Assembly: GCA_041623475.1 (NCBI GenBank)
Contig: JBFJWU010000201.1
Span: 1 to 6,405 of the forward strand
Source of the DNA: JBFJWU01 sp041623475 [NCBI: bacterium]
Lineage (GTDB): Bacteria > J088
Direction of reading: 5' to 3'
Length of the DNA: 6,405 nt
The position numbers and the translations under genes are program-made. The notes under the pieces were generated by a model. It was not told the origin of the DNA, did no database searches, and was given only the letters and a program-made list of their open reading frames with translations. Positions 1 to 6,405 of the stretch are shown here, in pieces (position 1 is the first letter of the stretch; each line of letters starts with the position of its first letter).

Positions 1-27
1 GCATGAATGATCTTGGTGACAGTCGAA

Positions 28-336
28 CTACTCGACTCGTCCGGGTTTGCCCCACTTGTCCTTGAAGTCGTCATACGACAACTGGAAGTAATCGGCGTTC
101 ATTTCCGTGTACTGGGACTCGTCGTCCGGCACAGCATCTTCAGAATAAATTGCCTCGACCGGGCATTCCGGTTCGCAGACACCGCAATCGATGCAGACAT
201 CGGGATCGATATAAAGCATGTCCGCCTCGTCGAATCCGGCGGCGTCGGCTTTGGGGTGGATGCAATCAACCGGACACACTTCCACGCAGGAGGTGTCTTT
301 TGTACCGATGCAGTTTTTTCCAATCACATAGGGCAT
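28..336 (-). CDS. fdxA: 7Fe ([3Fe-4S][4Fe-4S]) ferredoxin
   Basis: A 102-residue cytosolic electron carrier. Its cysteines match the bacterial seven-iron ferredoxin pattern: C9, C17 and C58 fit the [3Fe-4S] ligands, and C21, C48, C51 and C54 fit the [4Fe-4S] ligands, with CVEVCPVDC at 17-25 and [12 protein letters not shown] at 48-59. Residue 12 is Thr where Azotobacter ferredoxin I has a non-ligand Cys, so no ligand is lost. The acidic C-terminal tail (about residues 64-102) is usual for this class. The ATG at 336 is chosen over upstream in-frame starts because homologues begin with MPYV/MAYV-type ends and AAGGAG lies 9 bases before it. It is transcribed away from the secreted-protein gene and no partner oxidoreductase is visible, so the redox partner is unknown. 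The family call is secure; the symbol follows common usage for this type. Confidence 0.93.
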   Translation of the reverse strand: MPYVIGKNCIGTKDTSCVEVCPVDCIHPKADAAGFDEADMLYIDPDVCIDCGVCEPECPVEAIYSEDAVPDDESQYTEMNADYFQLSYDDFKDKWGKPGRVE

Positions 337-345
337 TGAACTTGT

Positions 346-351
346 CTCCTT
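346..351 (-). promoter_or_regulatory. Shine-Dalgarno site of the ferredoxin gene
   Basis: AAGGAG on the minus strand, nine bases upstream of the ATG at 336. It is the strongest ribosome binding site in the window and decides the start against the longer in-frame reading that would begin at 429. Confidence 0.8.
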
Positions 352-504
352 GTATGTTAATGCTTGCCAGGGTCCGCCTGGGAGCCAAGCTGAAAAAACA
401 GGGTAGCATTTCATCACCCACTTTTCCAACCCGAAACGACGCCCTCAAAAAGCGCTTGTTTTGGGCACAATACGGGCGGCTGTGGCACTTTTGCACGCAA
501 CTGT

Positions 505-522
505 TGTCCAAGTGATTGGACA
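505..522. promoter_or_regulatory. 18-bp perfect inverted repeat in the divergent intergenic region
   Basis: TGTCCAA and TTGGACA flank a GTGA loop, giving 7-bp perfect arms. It lies 54 bases before the GTG start of the secreted-protein gene, inside the 240-base divergent gap (337-576) that must hold promoters for both that gene and the ferredoxin. The size and position would suit a dimeric regulator operator or a 5' leader hairpin. No T-tract follows, so it is not a terminator. I found no convincing -35/-10 pair in the gap. Function is inferred from position only. Confidence 0.25.
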
Positions 523-564
523 CCTGTGGCCCGACTGTGGGACCATCTGGTTTCACATCCAGAC

Positions 565-570
565 AAAGGA
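565..570 (+). promoter_or_regulatory. Shine-Dalgarno site of the secreted-protein gene
   Basis: AAAGGA six bases before the GTG at 577. It supports that start over the GTG at 526, which would add 17 residues in front of the signal peptide. Confidence 0.55.
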
Positions 571-576
571 CTCTTC

Positions 577-1452
577 GTGCGAAACATTGGCCGATATGCA
601 GCGTGTTTGTTGATTCCGTTTGCGACAACCCTGGCGGTTGCCCAGGACCAGCCCGGGGGTGACGCGACCCAGCCGGGCATCAAAATCCAGCTGTATCCCA
701 AGCCCTACAAGAAGTACGTGCATACAACGACCACCCGTACCAAGACGATGACCCGCGCGCCATCCAGTACCCAGTCCCACAATGTCGCAGACGGGTTGAC
801 TTCGATTGTCGAGTTCTCGACCTGGCGACGCGAATTCAACGGCGATATGCCGGTCGAAGCAACACTGAAACATACCGAATCCAATGCGTTCGGCGCCGGG
901 ATGGCACCGATCCAGCACAGTTCACCGCTCAAGCACCTGGAGGGTGCCGTCGGCCAGTTCCTGATCAAACCGGATTCGACCGTCGCGATTGCCGGCTACA
1001 AACCGGGAACCGGTGGACCGGCAACGCGGACCCAGTTCCACGCGCTGGTTCGGTCGGTGATTTTCGGGTTCGAAATCGAATCAAAGGAACTGCGCCCCGG
1101 CGACGAGTTCGAGACGCTGGACGCCCGCCCCATGCCGATCGGTACCGAGGTCCTCAACGCCGAGGTCCTGCGCAAATACGTCTTCCTGCGCACCCACCAG
1201 GGCAAGCACGAGTTCGGTGTCGAAATCGTCGTACGTCCCGAAGATCCCAATGCGACCCAGCAGATCTTTGGCCGGGGCCGCGGCGCGTTGATCATCAACC
1301 CGGATATGGGCCTGATCGAACGCTCGTCCGAATCCGTCACAGTCGAGGCCCGGATCAAGGGGCCCGGCGGCTGGTTGCTGATGAAATCCGACGCCGACAC
1401 GGAAACATTACTGATCATGACAGACGCGGAACACAAACCCCGCGGGACCTGA
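577..1452 (+). CDS. Secreted/periplasmic protein of unknown function
   Basis: A 291-residue protein that I do not recognise. The GTG start at 577 is preferred to the in-frame GTG at 526 because an AAAGGA site precedes it and the protein then begins with a standard signal peptide: short positive n-region (R2, R6), hydrophobic core at about 8-20, and a likely cut after AVA at 20-22. Export to the periplasm or beyond is therefore likely. The mature protein starts with a Gln/Pro/Gly-rich linker, then a basic and Thr-rich stretch (about 42-59, including HTTTTRTKTMT), then a region of mixed beta-strand-like character to the end. There is no further membrane segment, no lipobox, and C10 inside the signal is the only cysteine I can see. 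No catalytic motif stands out. It ends 17 bases before the macro-domain gene on the same strand, so the two are probably co-transcribed. It is real coding DNA by codon pattern; function unknown. Confidence 0.75.
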   Translation: MRNIGRYAACLLIPFATTLAVAQDQPGGDATQPGIKIQLYPKPYKKYVHTTTTRTKTMTRAPSSTQSHNVADGLTSIVEFSTWRREFNGDMPVEATLKHTESNAFGAGMAPIQHSSPLKHLEGAVGQFLIKPDSTVAIAGYKPGTGGPATRTQFHALVRSVIFGFEIESKELRPGDEFETLDARPMPIGTEVLNAEVLRKYVFLRTHQGKHEFGVEIVVRPEDPNATQQIFGRGRGALIINPDMGLIERSSESVTVEARIKGPGGWLLMKSDADTETLLIMTDAEHKPRGT

Positions 1453-1469
1453 AACAGCCAAGCCGCTTT

Positions 1470-2003
1470 TTGAAGAAAACATTTGCCGGCCTCGAGATCG
1501 CCCTGATCCAGGGCGACATCACGGTCCGACCGGTCGATGTCATCGTTAATGCGGCCAATTCACGGCTGGTTGCCGGTGGTGGCGTTGACGGTGCAATCCA
1601 CCGGGCCGCCGGCCCTGAACTGCAGGCCGCCGTTGCACCGCTGGCACCCTGCCCGACCGGCCAGGCCCGAATCACCCCCGGATTCAATTTGCAGGCGCGG
1701 CACGTGATATTTACCGTTGGGCCGGTCTACAGCGGCTCGCCCGAGGACGCGCGGTTACTGCGGGACTGTATTACCAACAGCCTGGCGCTGGCCGAGCAGC
1801 ACAATCTTGCATCGATCGCGTTTCCAGCGATCTCGACCGGCGTATACGGCTACCCCCTGGCACCTGCGGCCAGCGTTATCCTGGGTGCGCTGGTGTACCG
1901 GGCCCCGAACCTACGGTCGGTTCAGTTGGCTGAAGTCGTCCTGTTCGGCGCCGATGCATTTGCCGAATTTGCCGGCGTCCTGGACGGCATTCCGGGCGGG
2001 TAG
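1470..2003 (+). CDS. Macro-domain protein (predicted ADP-ribose / O-acetyl-ADP-ribose hydrolase, YmdB/MacroD type)
   Basis: A single-domain protein of 177 residues, the normal size for bacterial stand-alone macro domains. The family signature is clear: GDIT at 15-18, VDVIVNAANS at 22-31, GGGVDGAIHRAAG at 36-48, and ISTGVYGYP at 121-129. N27/N30 and D40 sit where MacroD-type enzymes bind and hydrolyse ADP-ribose, and the 121-129 loop grips the phosphates. Known members remove mono-ADP-ribose from proteins or deacetylate O-acetyl-ADP-ribose in the cytosol; which reaction this one performs cannot be read from sequence. The start is a TTG at 1470 with no good Shine-Dalgarno site, so expression may depend on coupling to the secreted-protein gene ending 17 bases upstream. 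Its last 82 bases overlap the 3' end of the convergent aminopeptidase gene. No ADP-ribosyltransferase (DarT-like) gene is next to it. Confidence 0.92.
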   Translation: MKKTFAGLEIALIQGDITVRPVDVIVNAANSRLVAGGGVDGAIHRAAGPELQAAVAPLAPCPTGQARITPGFNLQARHVIFTVGPVYSGSPEDARLLRDCITNSLALAEQHNLASIAFPAISTGVYGYPLAPAASVILGALVYRAPNLRSVQLAEVVLFGADAFAEFAGVLDGIPGG

Positions 2004-3001
2004 CTCCACAACGGATCCTCGCCGACCTCCTGTCGACGCAACAGCTCGACGGCATTTGCAAAATCCTGCCTGGCGTACTGATACCAGGCATCCAGGAATT
2101 CCGGATCGGCCAGATAGGTTCGCTGGGCCAGCAGGAATGCATGATTGACCTCGAATTCCGCATAGCGCCGGTAGCCAGGATTGTGCCAGTCAGCGGCACC
2201 GACGCGCGCCCGGAACTCGTCGACCAGACGCTGCTTGACCTGCAGTCGTTCATCACGGCTGTCAATCCGGGCGTAGGCCGCATCCATTGCGACTGTCGTA
2301 TCCGATATCATCCTGGCCCACTGCATTCGATCCTGGCGCCGTTGGCGCAAACTGGCAACCAGGTCATCCCGCCCCCAGCCGGCCAGCAGGATTTCAGCGC
2401 CGGCGTCACCCAGTGCAACGGCAACGGTTTCATTCCAGTCGGTTTCACTGGTCCGGTACAGGGTCGCGTGGACCAGTTCGTGAACAACGGTGTTGACAAC
2501 GGCTTCGTCCGGCAATTGCAGGAATTCCGGCAGGACCGGGTCCGGGAAAAAGCCCAGGGTACTGAACGCCGCCGCCGTCCGAAGATAACGGTCGGCATCG
2601 GGAAATGTGTCATTGGCCATTCGTTCAGCCCGGTCCCGGTCAAAAAAACCCAGATACGGGATCTCGCCGACAATCGGGAACCGCCACGTGACCGGTGTCA
2701 ACTGGTCAGGTTCGGCCAGGACCAGTACCCAGACACGGAATTCGTCGGGCAATTCCGCCACTTCGCGGTACTGGTCGTCACGGACCAGTCCCAGCAGTGA
2801 TGCGCTCTCGGCAGCGGCGCGCTGGATCAGGCGCAGCCGTTGTTGTGTCTGCAGGTCCAGCCCCGGATCCCGGAGCGCGTCGGCAAGCGGTCGACGCGAC
2901 AGCAGGATGCGGGCTTCGCCGCCGGCAATGTGAAGCAGGTAACCGCTGGTTGCACACGACCCGCACAGCAGGACGACGGCGGCCAGCAGCAGGCGTTTCA
3001 C
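1922..3001 (-). CDS. Predicted lipoprotein aminopeptidase (PF10023-like, HEXXH zinc protease)
   Basis: With a GTG start at 3001 the protein has 359 residues and begins with a lipoprotein-like signal: K2 R3, hydrophobic core to about 12, then CGSC with C16 the likely lipidated residue. The -3 position is Cys, which is unusual. What follows (SGYLLHIAGGEARILL, about 19-34) matches the N-terminus of the predicted aminopeptidase family as I recall it. The catalytic core is HELVH at 174-178 with E191 in NET 13 residues after the second His, consistent with a gluzincin-type zinc site. The preceding TWRFPIVGEIPYLGFF (105-120) and FSTLGFFPDPVL (146-157) are also family-like. The GTG gives a GTGA overlap with the lepB stop; an in-frame ATG at 3031 would overlap lepB by 34 bases and is possible. 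It probably acts at the membrane on peptides, but the substrate is unknown. Its 3' end runs into the macro-domain gene. Confidence 0.85.
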   Translation of the reverse strand: MKRLLLAAVVLLCGSCATSGYLLHIAGGEARILLSRRPLADALRDPGLDLQTQQRLRLIQRAAAESASLLGLVRDDQYREVAELPDEFRVWVLVLAEPDQLTPVTWRFPIVGEIPYLGFFDRDRAERMANDTFPDADRYLRTAAAFSTLGFFPDPVLPEFLQLPDEAVVNTVVHELVHATLYRTSETDWNETVAVALGDAGAEILLAGWGRDDLVASLRQRRQDRMQWARMISDTTVAMDAAYARIDSRDERLQVKQRLVDEFRARVGAADWHNPGYRRYAEFEVNHAFLLAQRTYLADPEFLDAWYQYARQDFANAVELLRRQEVGEDPLWSYPPGMPSRTPANSANASAPNRTTSAN

Positions 3002-3762
3002 CCGCCCAGACCGGTCCCGAACCGTGACCATCGCAGTCCACTGTCGCAGTGGTCCCAGCTGAAATGGATGAACAGCGGCTTGCCCTGTAACAGGTCCAGG
3101 TCAACCGGGCCCCAGAACCGGCTGTCATTGGAATGATCCCGGTTGTCCCCCATGACAAAGATCTCGTCGGGCCCCAGGGTGATCTCTTCAAACTCCCAGA
3201 ATGAATGATAGGCGCCGCGGGCATACTGGACCTGGTACGTCCGCCCATCCAGCGTCTCCTCAAACACGTCGGCCTCGGCATCGGTGCAACTGGTTCGCTT
3301 GTATTGCTGGCGCCCGATCTTTTGCCGTTTGACCTGCTGGTCGTTTACATAAATCTGGCCGTCTTCAATGCGGATCCGGTCGCCAGGTATCGCGATCGTC
3401 CTCTTGATGAAGTCCTTGCCGGGGTCATTGGGAAAGCGAAAGACGACGATCTCACCCCGGTCCGGATGCCCGAACTTGGCCAGTTTTTCGTCTGCAAACG
3501 GCAGCCGGATGCCGTGGCTGATCTTGCTGGCGATCAGCTGGTCACCAACCAGCAGCGTCGGAATCATGCTGCCGCTGGGGATCTTGTACGCCTGGACCAG
3601 GAAATGGCGGATCCCCAGGGCCAGGACCAGCGCCACGACAACACTTTCCAGCCAGCCGTGGCCTTTCTTACCGGGCGCCGATACACCCTCGTGCGTGCTG
3701 TCCGCCGGACTGTCCGGCTGCCCCGGTTCGGCAACGGGATGGTCGTGTTCGTTACCGGTCAT
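2998..3762 (-). CDS. lepB: Signal peptidase I
   Basis: A 254-residue membrane protease that removes signal peptides from exported proteins at the outer face of the cytoplasmic membrane. One transmembrane segment (about 40-58) follows a hydrophilic Gly/Pro/Asp-rich cytoplasmic head of about 38 residues. The catalytic serine is S65 in PSGSMIPTL, and the general base is K120 in [11 protein letters not shown] (118-128). The conserved [14 protein letters not shown] box is at 205-218. All active-site boxes are present. It is shorter than E. coli LepB (324 residues), as is common outside the enterics. The ATG overlaps the lepA stop in ATGA (3759-3762), so translation is likely coupled to lepA, and its own stop overlaps the aminopeptidase GTG. 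The usual proteobacterial followers rnc and era are not present here. Confidence 0.97.
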   Translation of the reverse strand: MTGNEHDHPVAEPGQPDSPADSTHEGVSAPGKKGHGWLESVVVALVLALGIRHFLVQAYKIPSGSMIPTLLVGDQLIASKISHGIRLPFADEKLAKFGHPDRGEIVVFRFPNDPGKDFIKRTIAIPGDRIRIEDGQIYVNDQQVKRQKIGRQQYKRTSCTDAEADVFEETLDGRTYQVQYARGAYHSFWEFEEITLGPDEIFVMGDNRDHSNDSRFWGPVDLDLLQGKPLFIHFSWDHCDSGLRWSRFGTGLGG

Positions 3763-5564
3763 CCGTCATCCCGTACCTGCAGGACAGCCAGGAACGCTTC
3801 CTGGGGGATTTCCACGGTCCCGACCTGCTTCATGCGCTTTTTGCCTTCTTTTTGCTTTTCCAGCAGCTTGCGCTTCCTCGTGATGTCACCACCATAGCAC
3901 TTGGCCGTGACATTCTTGCGCAACGCGCGGACCGTTTCGCGGGCGATGATCCGGTTGCCGACGGCCGCCTGGATAGCGACCTCGAACATCTGCCGGGGAA
4001 TCAGTTCCTTGAGCTTCTGGACCAGTTCCTTGCCCCGGCGGAATGCCAGCTCACGGTGGACAATAATCGACAGCGCGTCGACCGGTTCGGTGTTGACCAG
4101 GACATCCATTTTGACCAGGTCCGCAGCCTGCGTCCCGATCGGTGCATAGTCCAGGCTTGCATAGCCACGGCTGAGACTCTTCAGCCGATCGTAGAAATCC
4201 AGGACCACCTCGGAAAACGGCAATTCATACTCCAGGGCTACGCGATCGCGACTGACGTAGGTCATGTTTTTCTGGATACCACGCTTTTCCTGGCATAGCG
4301 CAATGACACCGCCAATGAACTCGTCCGGGAAATGGATCGAGGCCCGGATATAGGGCTCGCGAATTTCATCAACCGTACCGATATCCGGCAATTCCGCTGG
4401 ATTATTGACCGTGACCAGGTTTCCGTCTGTGGTCAACACATCGTAAACAACCGTCGGCGCCGTGGTAATCAGCTCGATACCGTATTCCCGTTCCAGGCGT
4501 TCCTGGATGATCTCCATGTGCAGCACACCCAGGAATCCGCAGCGAAACCCGAACCCGAGGGCCGTTGAGCTTTCCGGCTCGAACTGGAAGGCACTGTCAT
4601 TCAGGTGCAATTTGTCCAGCGCGTCACGCAGGTCCTCGTAATCGTCCGTGTCCGTCGGATACATTCCCGCGAACACCATCGGCCGGGCCTCCTGGTATCC
4701 GGGGAGCAGCTGGGTCGCGCGGTTCTGGGCGTCCAGGATCGTGTCTCCCACCCGGGTGTCGGAGACCTCCTTGATCGCGGCCACGAGGTAGCCCACCTCA
4801 CCCGGCCCGAGGCTTTTCTGCGGGACGCGGCCGAGTCTCAGGTACCCCACCTCTGTGACCTCGTACTCGGCGTCCACGTTGCCGAACGTGATCGTCATGC
4901 CGGGCTCTACGGTGCCATCCATGACGCGCACCGACGGCACGGCGCCCAGGTACTTGTCGTAGTACGAGTCGAAGATGAGCGCCCTCAGAGGAGCCGAGGC
5001 CGAGCCGGTCGGGGCGGGCACGCGCGCCACCACCGCCTCCAGGATCTCGCTGATGCCGATGCCTTCCTTGGCGCTGGCCAGGAGCACCGTGTCCGGATCG
5101 ATCCCCAGGAGGTCCGAGACCTCGTCCCTGCGCCGTTCGGGCTCCGCTCCCGGAAGGTCGATCTTGTTGATGACCGGGATGATCTCGAGGTCGGCGTCGA
5201 GGGCCAAGAACAGATTGGACAGCGTCTGCGCCTGGATCCCCTGCGTCGCGTCAACCACGAGGATCGCGCCTTCGCACGCGGCGAGAGATCGGGAGACCTC
5301 GTACGTGAAATCCACGTGTCCCGGCGTGTCGATCAGATTGAGCTCGTACTCCTCCCCGTTCGCGGCCACGTACGACATGCGCACGGCGTGCAGCTTGATG
5401 GTGATGCCACGCTCCCGCTCGAGCTCGTTGTCGTCGAGCACCTGCTCGCGCATCTGCCGCTGGTCCAGCGTGCGCGTCCCCTCGAGGAGGCGGTCGGCCA
5501 GCGTCGACTTCCCGTGGTCGATGTGCGCCACGATGCAGAAGTTGCGGATGTGGTCGGTCTGCAC
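3759..5564 (-). CDS. lepA: Elongation factor 4 (LepA), translational GTPase; apparent mosaic gene
   Basis: A full-length 601-residue LepA, a ribosome-binding GTPase linked to back-translocation and ribosome assembly or stalling. G1 is AHIDHGKST at 13-21, the switch I region has RERGITIK at 50-57, G3 is DTPGH at 79-83, and G4 is NKID at 133-136. The elongation-factor III-like stretch [12 protein letters not shown] lies at about 334-345, and the LepA-specific C-terminus ends with [11 protein letters not shown] and PQEAFLAVL. Start is GTG at 5564, 65 bases after the upstream gene, with no clear Shine-Dalgarno site; homologues begin at the equivalent residue. Codon use changes sharply near codons 300-322: only 1 of the first 57 codons ends in A or T, against 30 of 97 codons counted after position 4622. 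The two halves probably come from different genomes. The frame is intact and no key residue is missing. Confidence 0.97.
   Translation of the reverse strand: MQTDHIRNFCIVAHIDHGKSTLADRLLEGTRTLDQRQMREQVLDDNELERERGITIKLHAVRMSYVAANGEEYELNLIDTPGHVDFTYEVSRSLAACEGAILVVDATQGIQAQTLSNLFLALDADLEIIPVINKIDLPGAEPERRRDEVSDLLGIDPDTVLLASAKEGIGISEILEAVVARVPAPTGSASAPLRALIFDSYYDKYLGAVPSVRVMDGTVEPGMTITFGNVDAEYEVTEVGYLRLGRVPQKSLGPGEVGYLVAAIKEVSDTRVGDTILDAQNRATQLLPGYQEARPMVFAGMYPTDTDDYEDLRDALDKLHLNDSAFQFEPESSTALGFGFRCGFLGVLHMEIIQERLEREYGIELITTAPTVVYDVLTTDGNLVTVNNPAELPDIGTVDEIREPYIRASIHFPDEFIGGVIALCQEKRGIQKNMTYVSRDRVALEYELPFSEVVLDFYDRLKSLSRGYASLDYAPIGTQAADLVKMDVLVNTEPVDALSIIVHRELAFRRGKELVQKLKELIPRQMFEVAIQAAVGNRIIARETVRALRKNVTAKCYGGDITRKRKLLEKQKEGKKRMKQVGTVEIPQEAFLAVLQVRDDG
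4600..4665. other. Compositional break inside lepA (probable junction of two genomes)
   Basis: To the right of this interval lepA codons end almost only in G or C and Glu is nearly always GAG. To the left GAA, AAT, GAT, GGT and ATT become common at once. Hand counts of 60-base blocks gave 55-60% GC in four blocks between 4201 and 4620, against 62-73% in five blocks between 4681 and 5460. The interval encodes the conserved stretch [15 protein letters not shown] and KLHLND, where two lepA genes could share an identical run. The exact crossover cannot be fixed by eye; the bounds are estimates. Confidence 0.65.
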
Positions 5565-5629
5565 GGCGCCGAGCGGAAAGGTGTAGAGGGGGACGGACGC
5601 GCCGGAACGCGCCGCGGGGTCAACTGAAT

Positions 5630-6405
5630 CTAATGAGTCGCCGTCGGGCGGAATGCCCCGGGGGCGGCGCCGTCGCCGGACGCGCTGACCCTGACCCCGC
5701 TCCGCCGCAGCACCGCGCGGATACGCGCCTCGAGACGGTCTACGACGACCGGCTTGAGGAGGAAGTCGTCGGCACCGGCCTCGAGGAGGTCGAACTCGTC
5801 ACGCGGATCGTCAGAGCTGGTGAGGACGACGACCGGCAGCGTCTGGGTGGCAAGGGATTGCCGGACGGACCGCAGGAACTCCTTCCCGTCCATCTCCGGC
5901 ATGTAGAGGTCGGTGATGACCAGACTGAAGTCGTGCTCTCCGGACGTGATCAACCGCTGAGCCTCCGGACCGCCCCCGGCCTCGACGACCTCGAAGCCCA
6001 TCTCGCGAAGCGCGGAGCCCACGAGAACGAGGTCCTGCTGCTCGTCGTCCACGATGAGGACCGGCCCGAGCGAGCCGGTGGTCTCGTCCCTCACCGGCAT
6101 GCTGCCGAGCACGCGCTCCATCTCCTCGAAGGTGGTCTCGCCCTGGGCGATGCGGTCGAGCCCCACTTCGGAGAAGGTGCGCATGCCCTCGGAGCGAGCG
6201 ACGCGCAGGAGCTCGGCGTCGTCCGGATCCGTGCCCAGCACGTTCTTGAGGGCTGGACCGACCACCAGGATCTCTGGGAGCGGGATCTGGCCAAAGTAGC
6301 CTGTGCCCGCGCACGCCTTACACCCCACCGCGATCTTGACCGGCTTGGCATCCAGCACCGAAGCCAGCTTGGCCTCTCGGGAGCGGCCGTCCTTGTTGGC
6401 GTCGA
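5630..6405 (-). CDS. Type IV pilus / type II secretion ATPase C-terminal part fused to a response-regulator receiver domain (5' end beyond window)
   Basis: The reading frame is open to the right edge, so the N-terminal and Walker motifs lie outside. The visible 258 residues have two parts. The first is the C-terminal end of a PilB/GspE-type ATPase: [20 protein letters not shown] carries the second CxxC of the zinc-binding element and the TGY-G motif, followed by the [33 protein letters not shown] region that closes these ATPases (given by its ends only: EGMRTF to RVLG). The second, from about 6061, is a complete receiver domain: acidic pair DDE at 6049-6041, phospho-acceptor Asp in DLYMPEMDG (codon 5911-5909), VLTSS, and the conserved Lys in LKPV (codon 5755-5753). 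All phosphorylation residues are kept. Known PilB/GspE enzymes power pilus assembly or secretion from the cytoplasmic face of the membrane; phosphorelay control of this one is inferred. It ends in TAG, 65 bases before lepA, on the same strand. Confidence 0.88.
   Translation of the reverse strand, partial: DANKDGRSREAKLASVLDAKPVKIAVGCKACAGTGYFGQIPLPEILVVGPALKNVLGTDPDDAELLRVARSEGMRTFSEVGLDRIAQGETTFEEMERVLGSMPVRDETTGSLGPVLIVDDEQQDLVLVGSALREMGFEVVEAGGGPEAQRLITSGEHDFSLVITDLYMPEMDGKEFLRSVRQSLATQTLPVVVLTSSDDPRDEFDLLEAGADDFLLKPVVVDRLEARIRAVLRRSGVRVSASGDGAAPGAFRPTATH

Noticed and set aside
21-37. Hairpin AGTCGA-ACTAC-TCGACT at the ferredoxin stop codon, considered as a terminator
   Set aside because: Only 6-bp arms, it overlaps the coding end, and no T-run follows on the minus strand.
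483-498. Sigma-54-like TGGCAC...GC element upstream of the secreted-protein gene
   Set aside because: The GG-to-GC spacing is 7 or 11 bases, not 10, and the TTGC half is misplaced.
1470-2003. DarTG-type toxin-antitoxin system (macro-domain antitoxin DarG)
   Set aside because: No DarT-like ADP-ribosyltransferase on either side, and the protein is a stand-alone macro domain without the DarG C-terminal part.
2141-2800. Open plus-strand frame of 219 codons opposite the aminopeptidase
   Set aside because: No signal, domain or Shine-Dalgarno site; the opposite strand encodes a protein with HEXXH and family motifs.
4605-5627. Open plus-strand frame of 340 codons opposite lepA
   Set aside because: It is the mirror of a high-GC lepA with strong third-position bias; its translation is Arg/Val/His/Asp-rich with no domain, while the minus strand encodes an unmistakable LepA.
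5565-5629. Possible -35 (TTGACC) for a lepA promoter in the 65-base gap
   Set aside because: No -10-like hexamer at a suitable distance in this GC-rich stretch.
1-6405. Novel defence or mobile system
   Set aside because: Apart from one unrecognised secreted protein, the genes are housekeeping or machinery genes; no integrase, transposase, repeat array or toxin signature was seen on either strand.

Overview
The window is bacterial, densely coded and GC-rich. It holds seven protein-coding genes and no visible RNA gene, CRISPR array or mobile element. Left to right: a short 7Fe-type ferredoxin on the minus strand; a divergent 240-base gap; a plus-strand pair made of a secreted protein of unknown function and a macro-domain protein; then a minus-strand run reading right to left: a pilus/secretion ATPase fused to a response-regulator receiver domain (cut by the right edge), lepA (elongation factor 4), lepB (signal peptidase I) and a predicted lipoprotein aminopeptidase with an HEXXH motif. 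lepA, lepB and the aminopeptidase are joined by 4-base stop/start overlaps (ATGA, then GTGA) and look like one translationally coupled operon. The lepA-lepB pairing is classic in Proteobacteria and occurs in other phyla. The aminopeptidase and macro-domain genes converge and overlap by 82 bp.

The most important observation is that the window does not look like one genome. From the left edge to about position 4600 the DNA is moderately GC-rich with relaxed third codon positions (GAA, AAT, GAT and GGT are common). From about 4665 to the right edge third positions are almost always G or C. The switch falls inside lepA, near codons 300-322, while the reading frame and the protein stay intact. The N-terminal half of LepA also lacks residues typical of proteobacterial LepA and resembles proteins of phyla such as Gemmatimonadota or Bacteroidota (recalled, not searched). 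A join between two genomes at a conserved stretch of lepA, most simply a metagenome assembly chimera and less likely a real recombination, explains this best. If so, the linkage of the ATPase-receiver gene to the lepB side should not be trusted.

Functionally the left part combines electron transfer (ferredoxin), ADP-ribose/O-acetyl-ADP-ribose handling (macro domain), protein export (LepB) and envelope proteolysis (lipoprotein aminopeptidase). The right part is type IV pilus or type II secretion machinery with a two-component receiver attached. I see no convincing new multi-gene system. The best leads are the lepA junction, the ATPase-receiver fusion and the unrecognised secreted protein next to the macro-domain gene.
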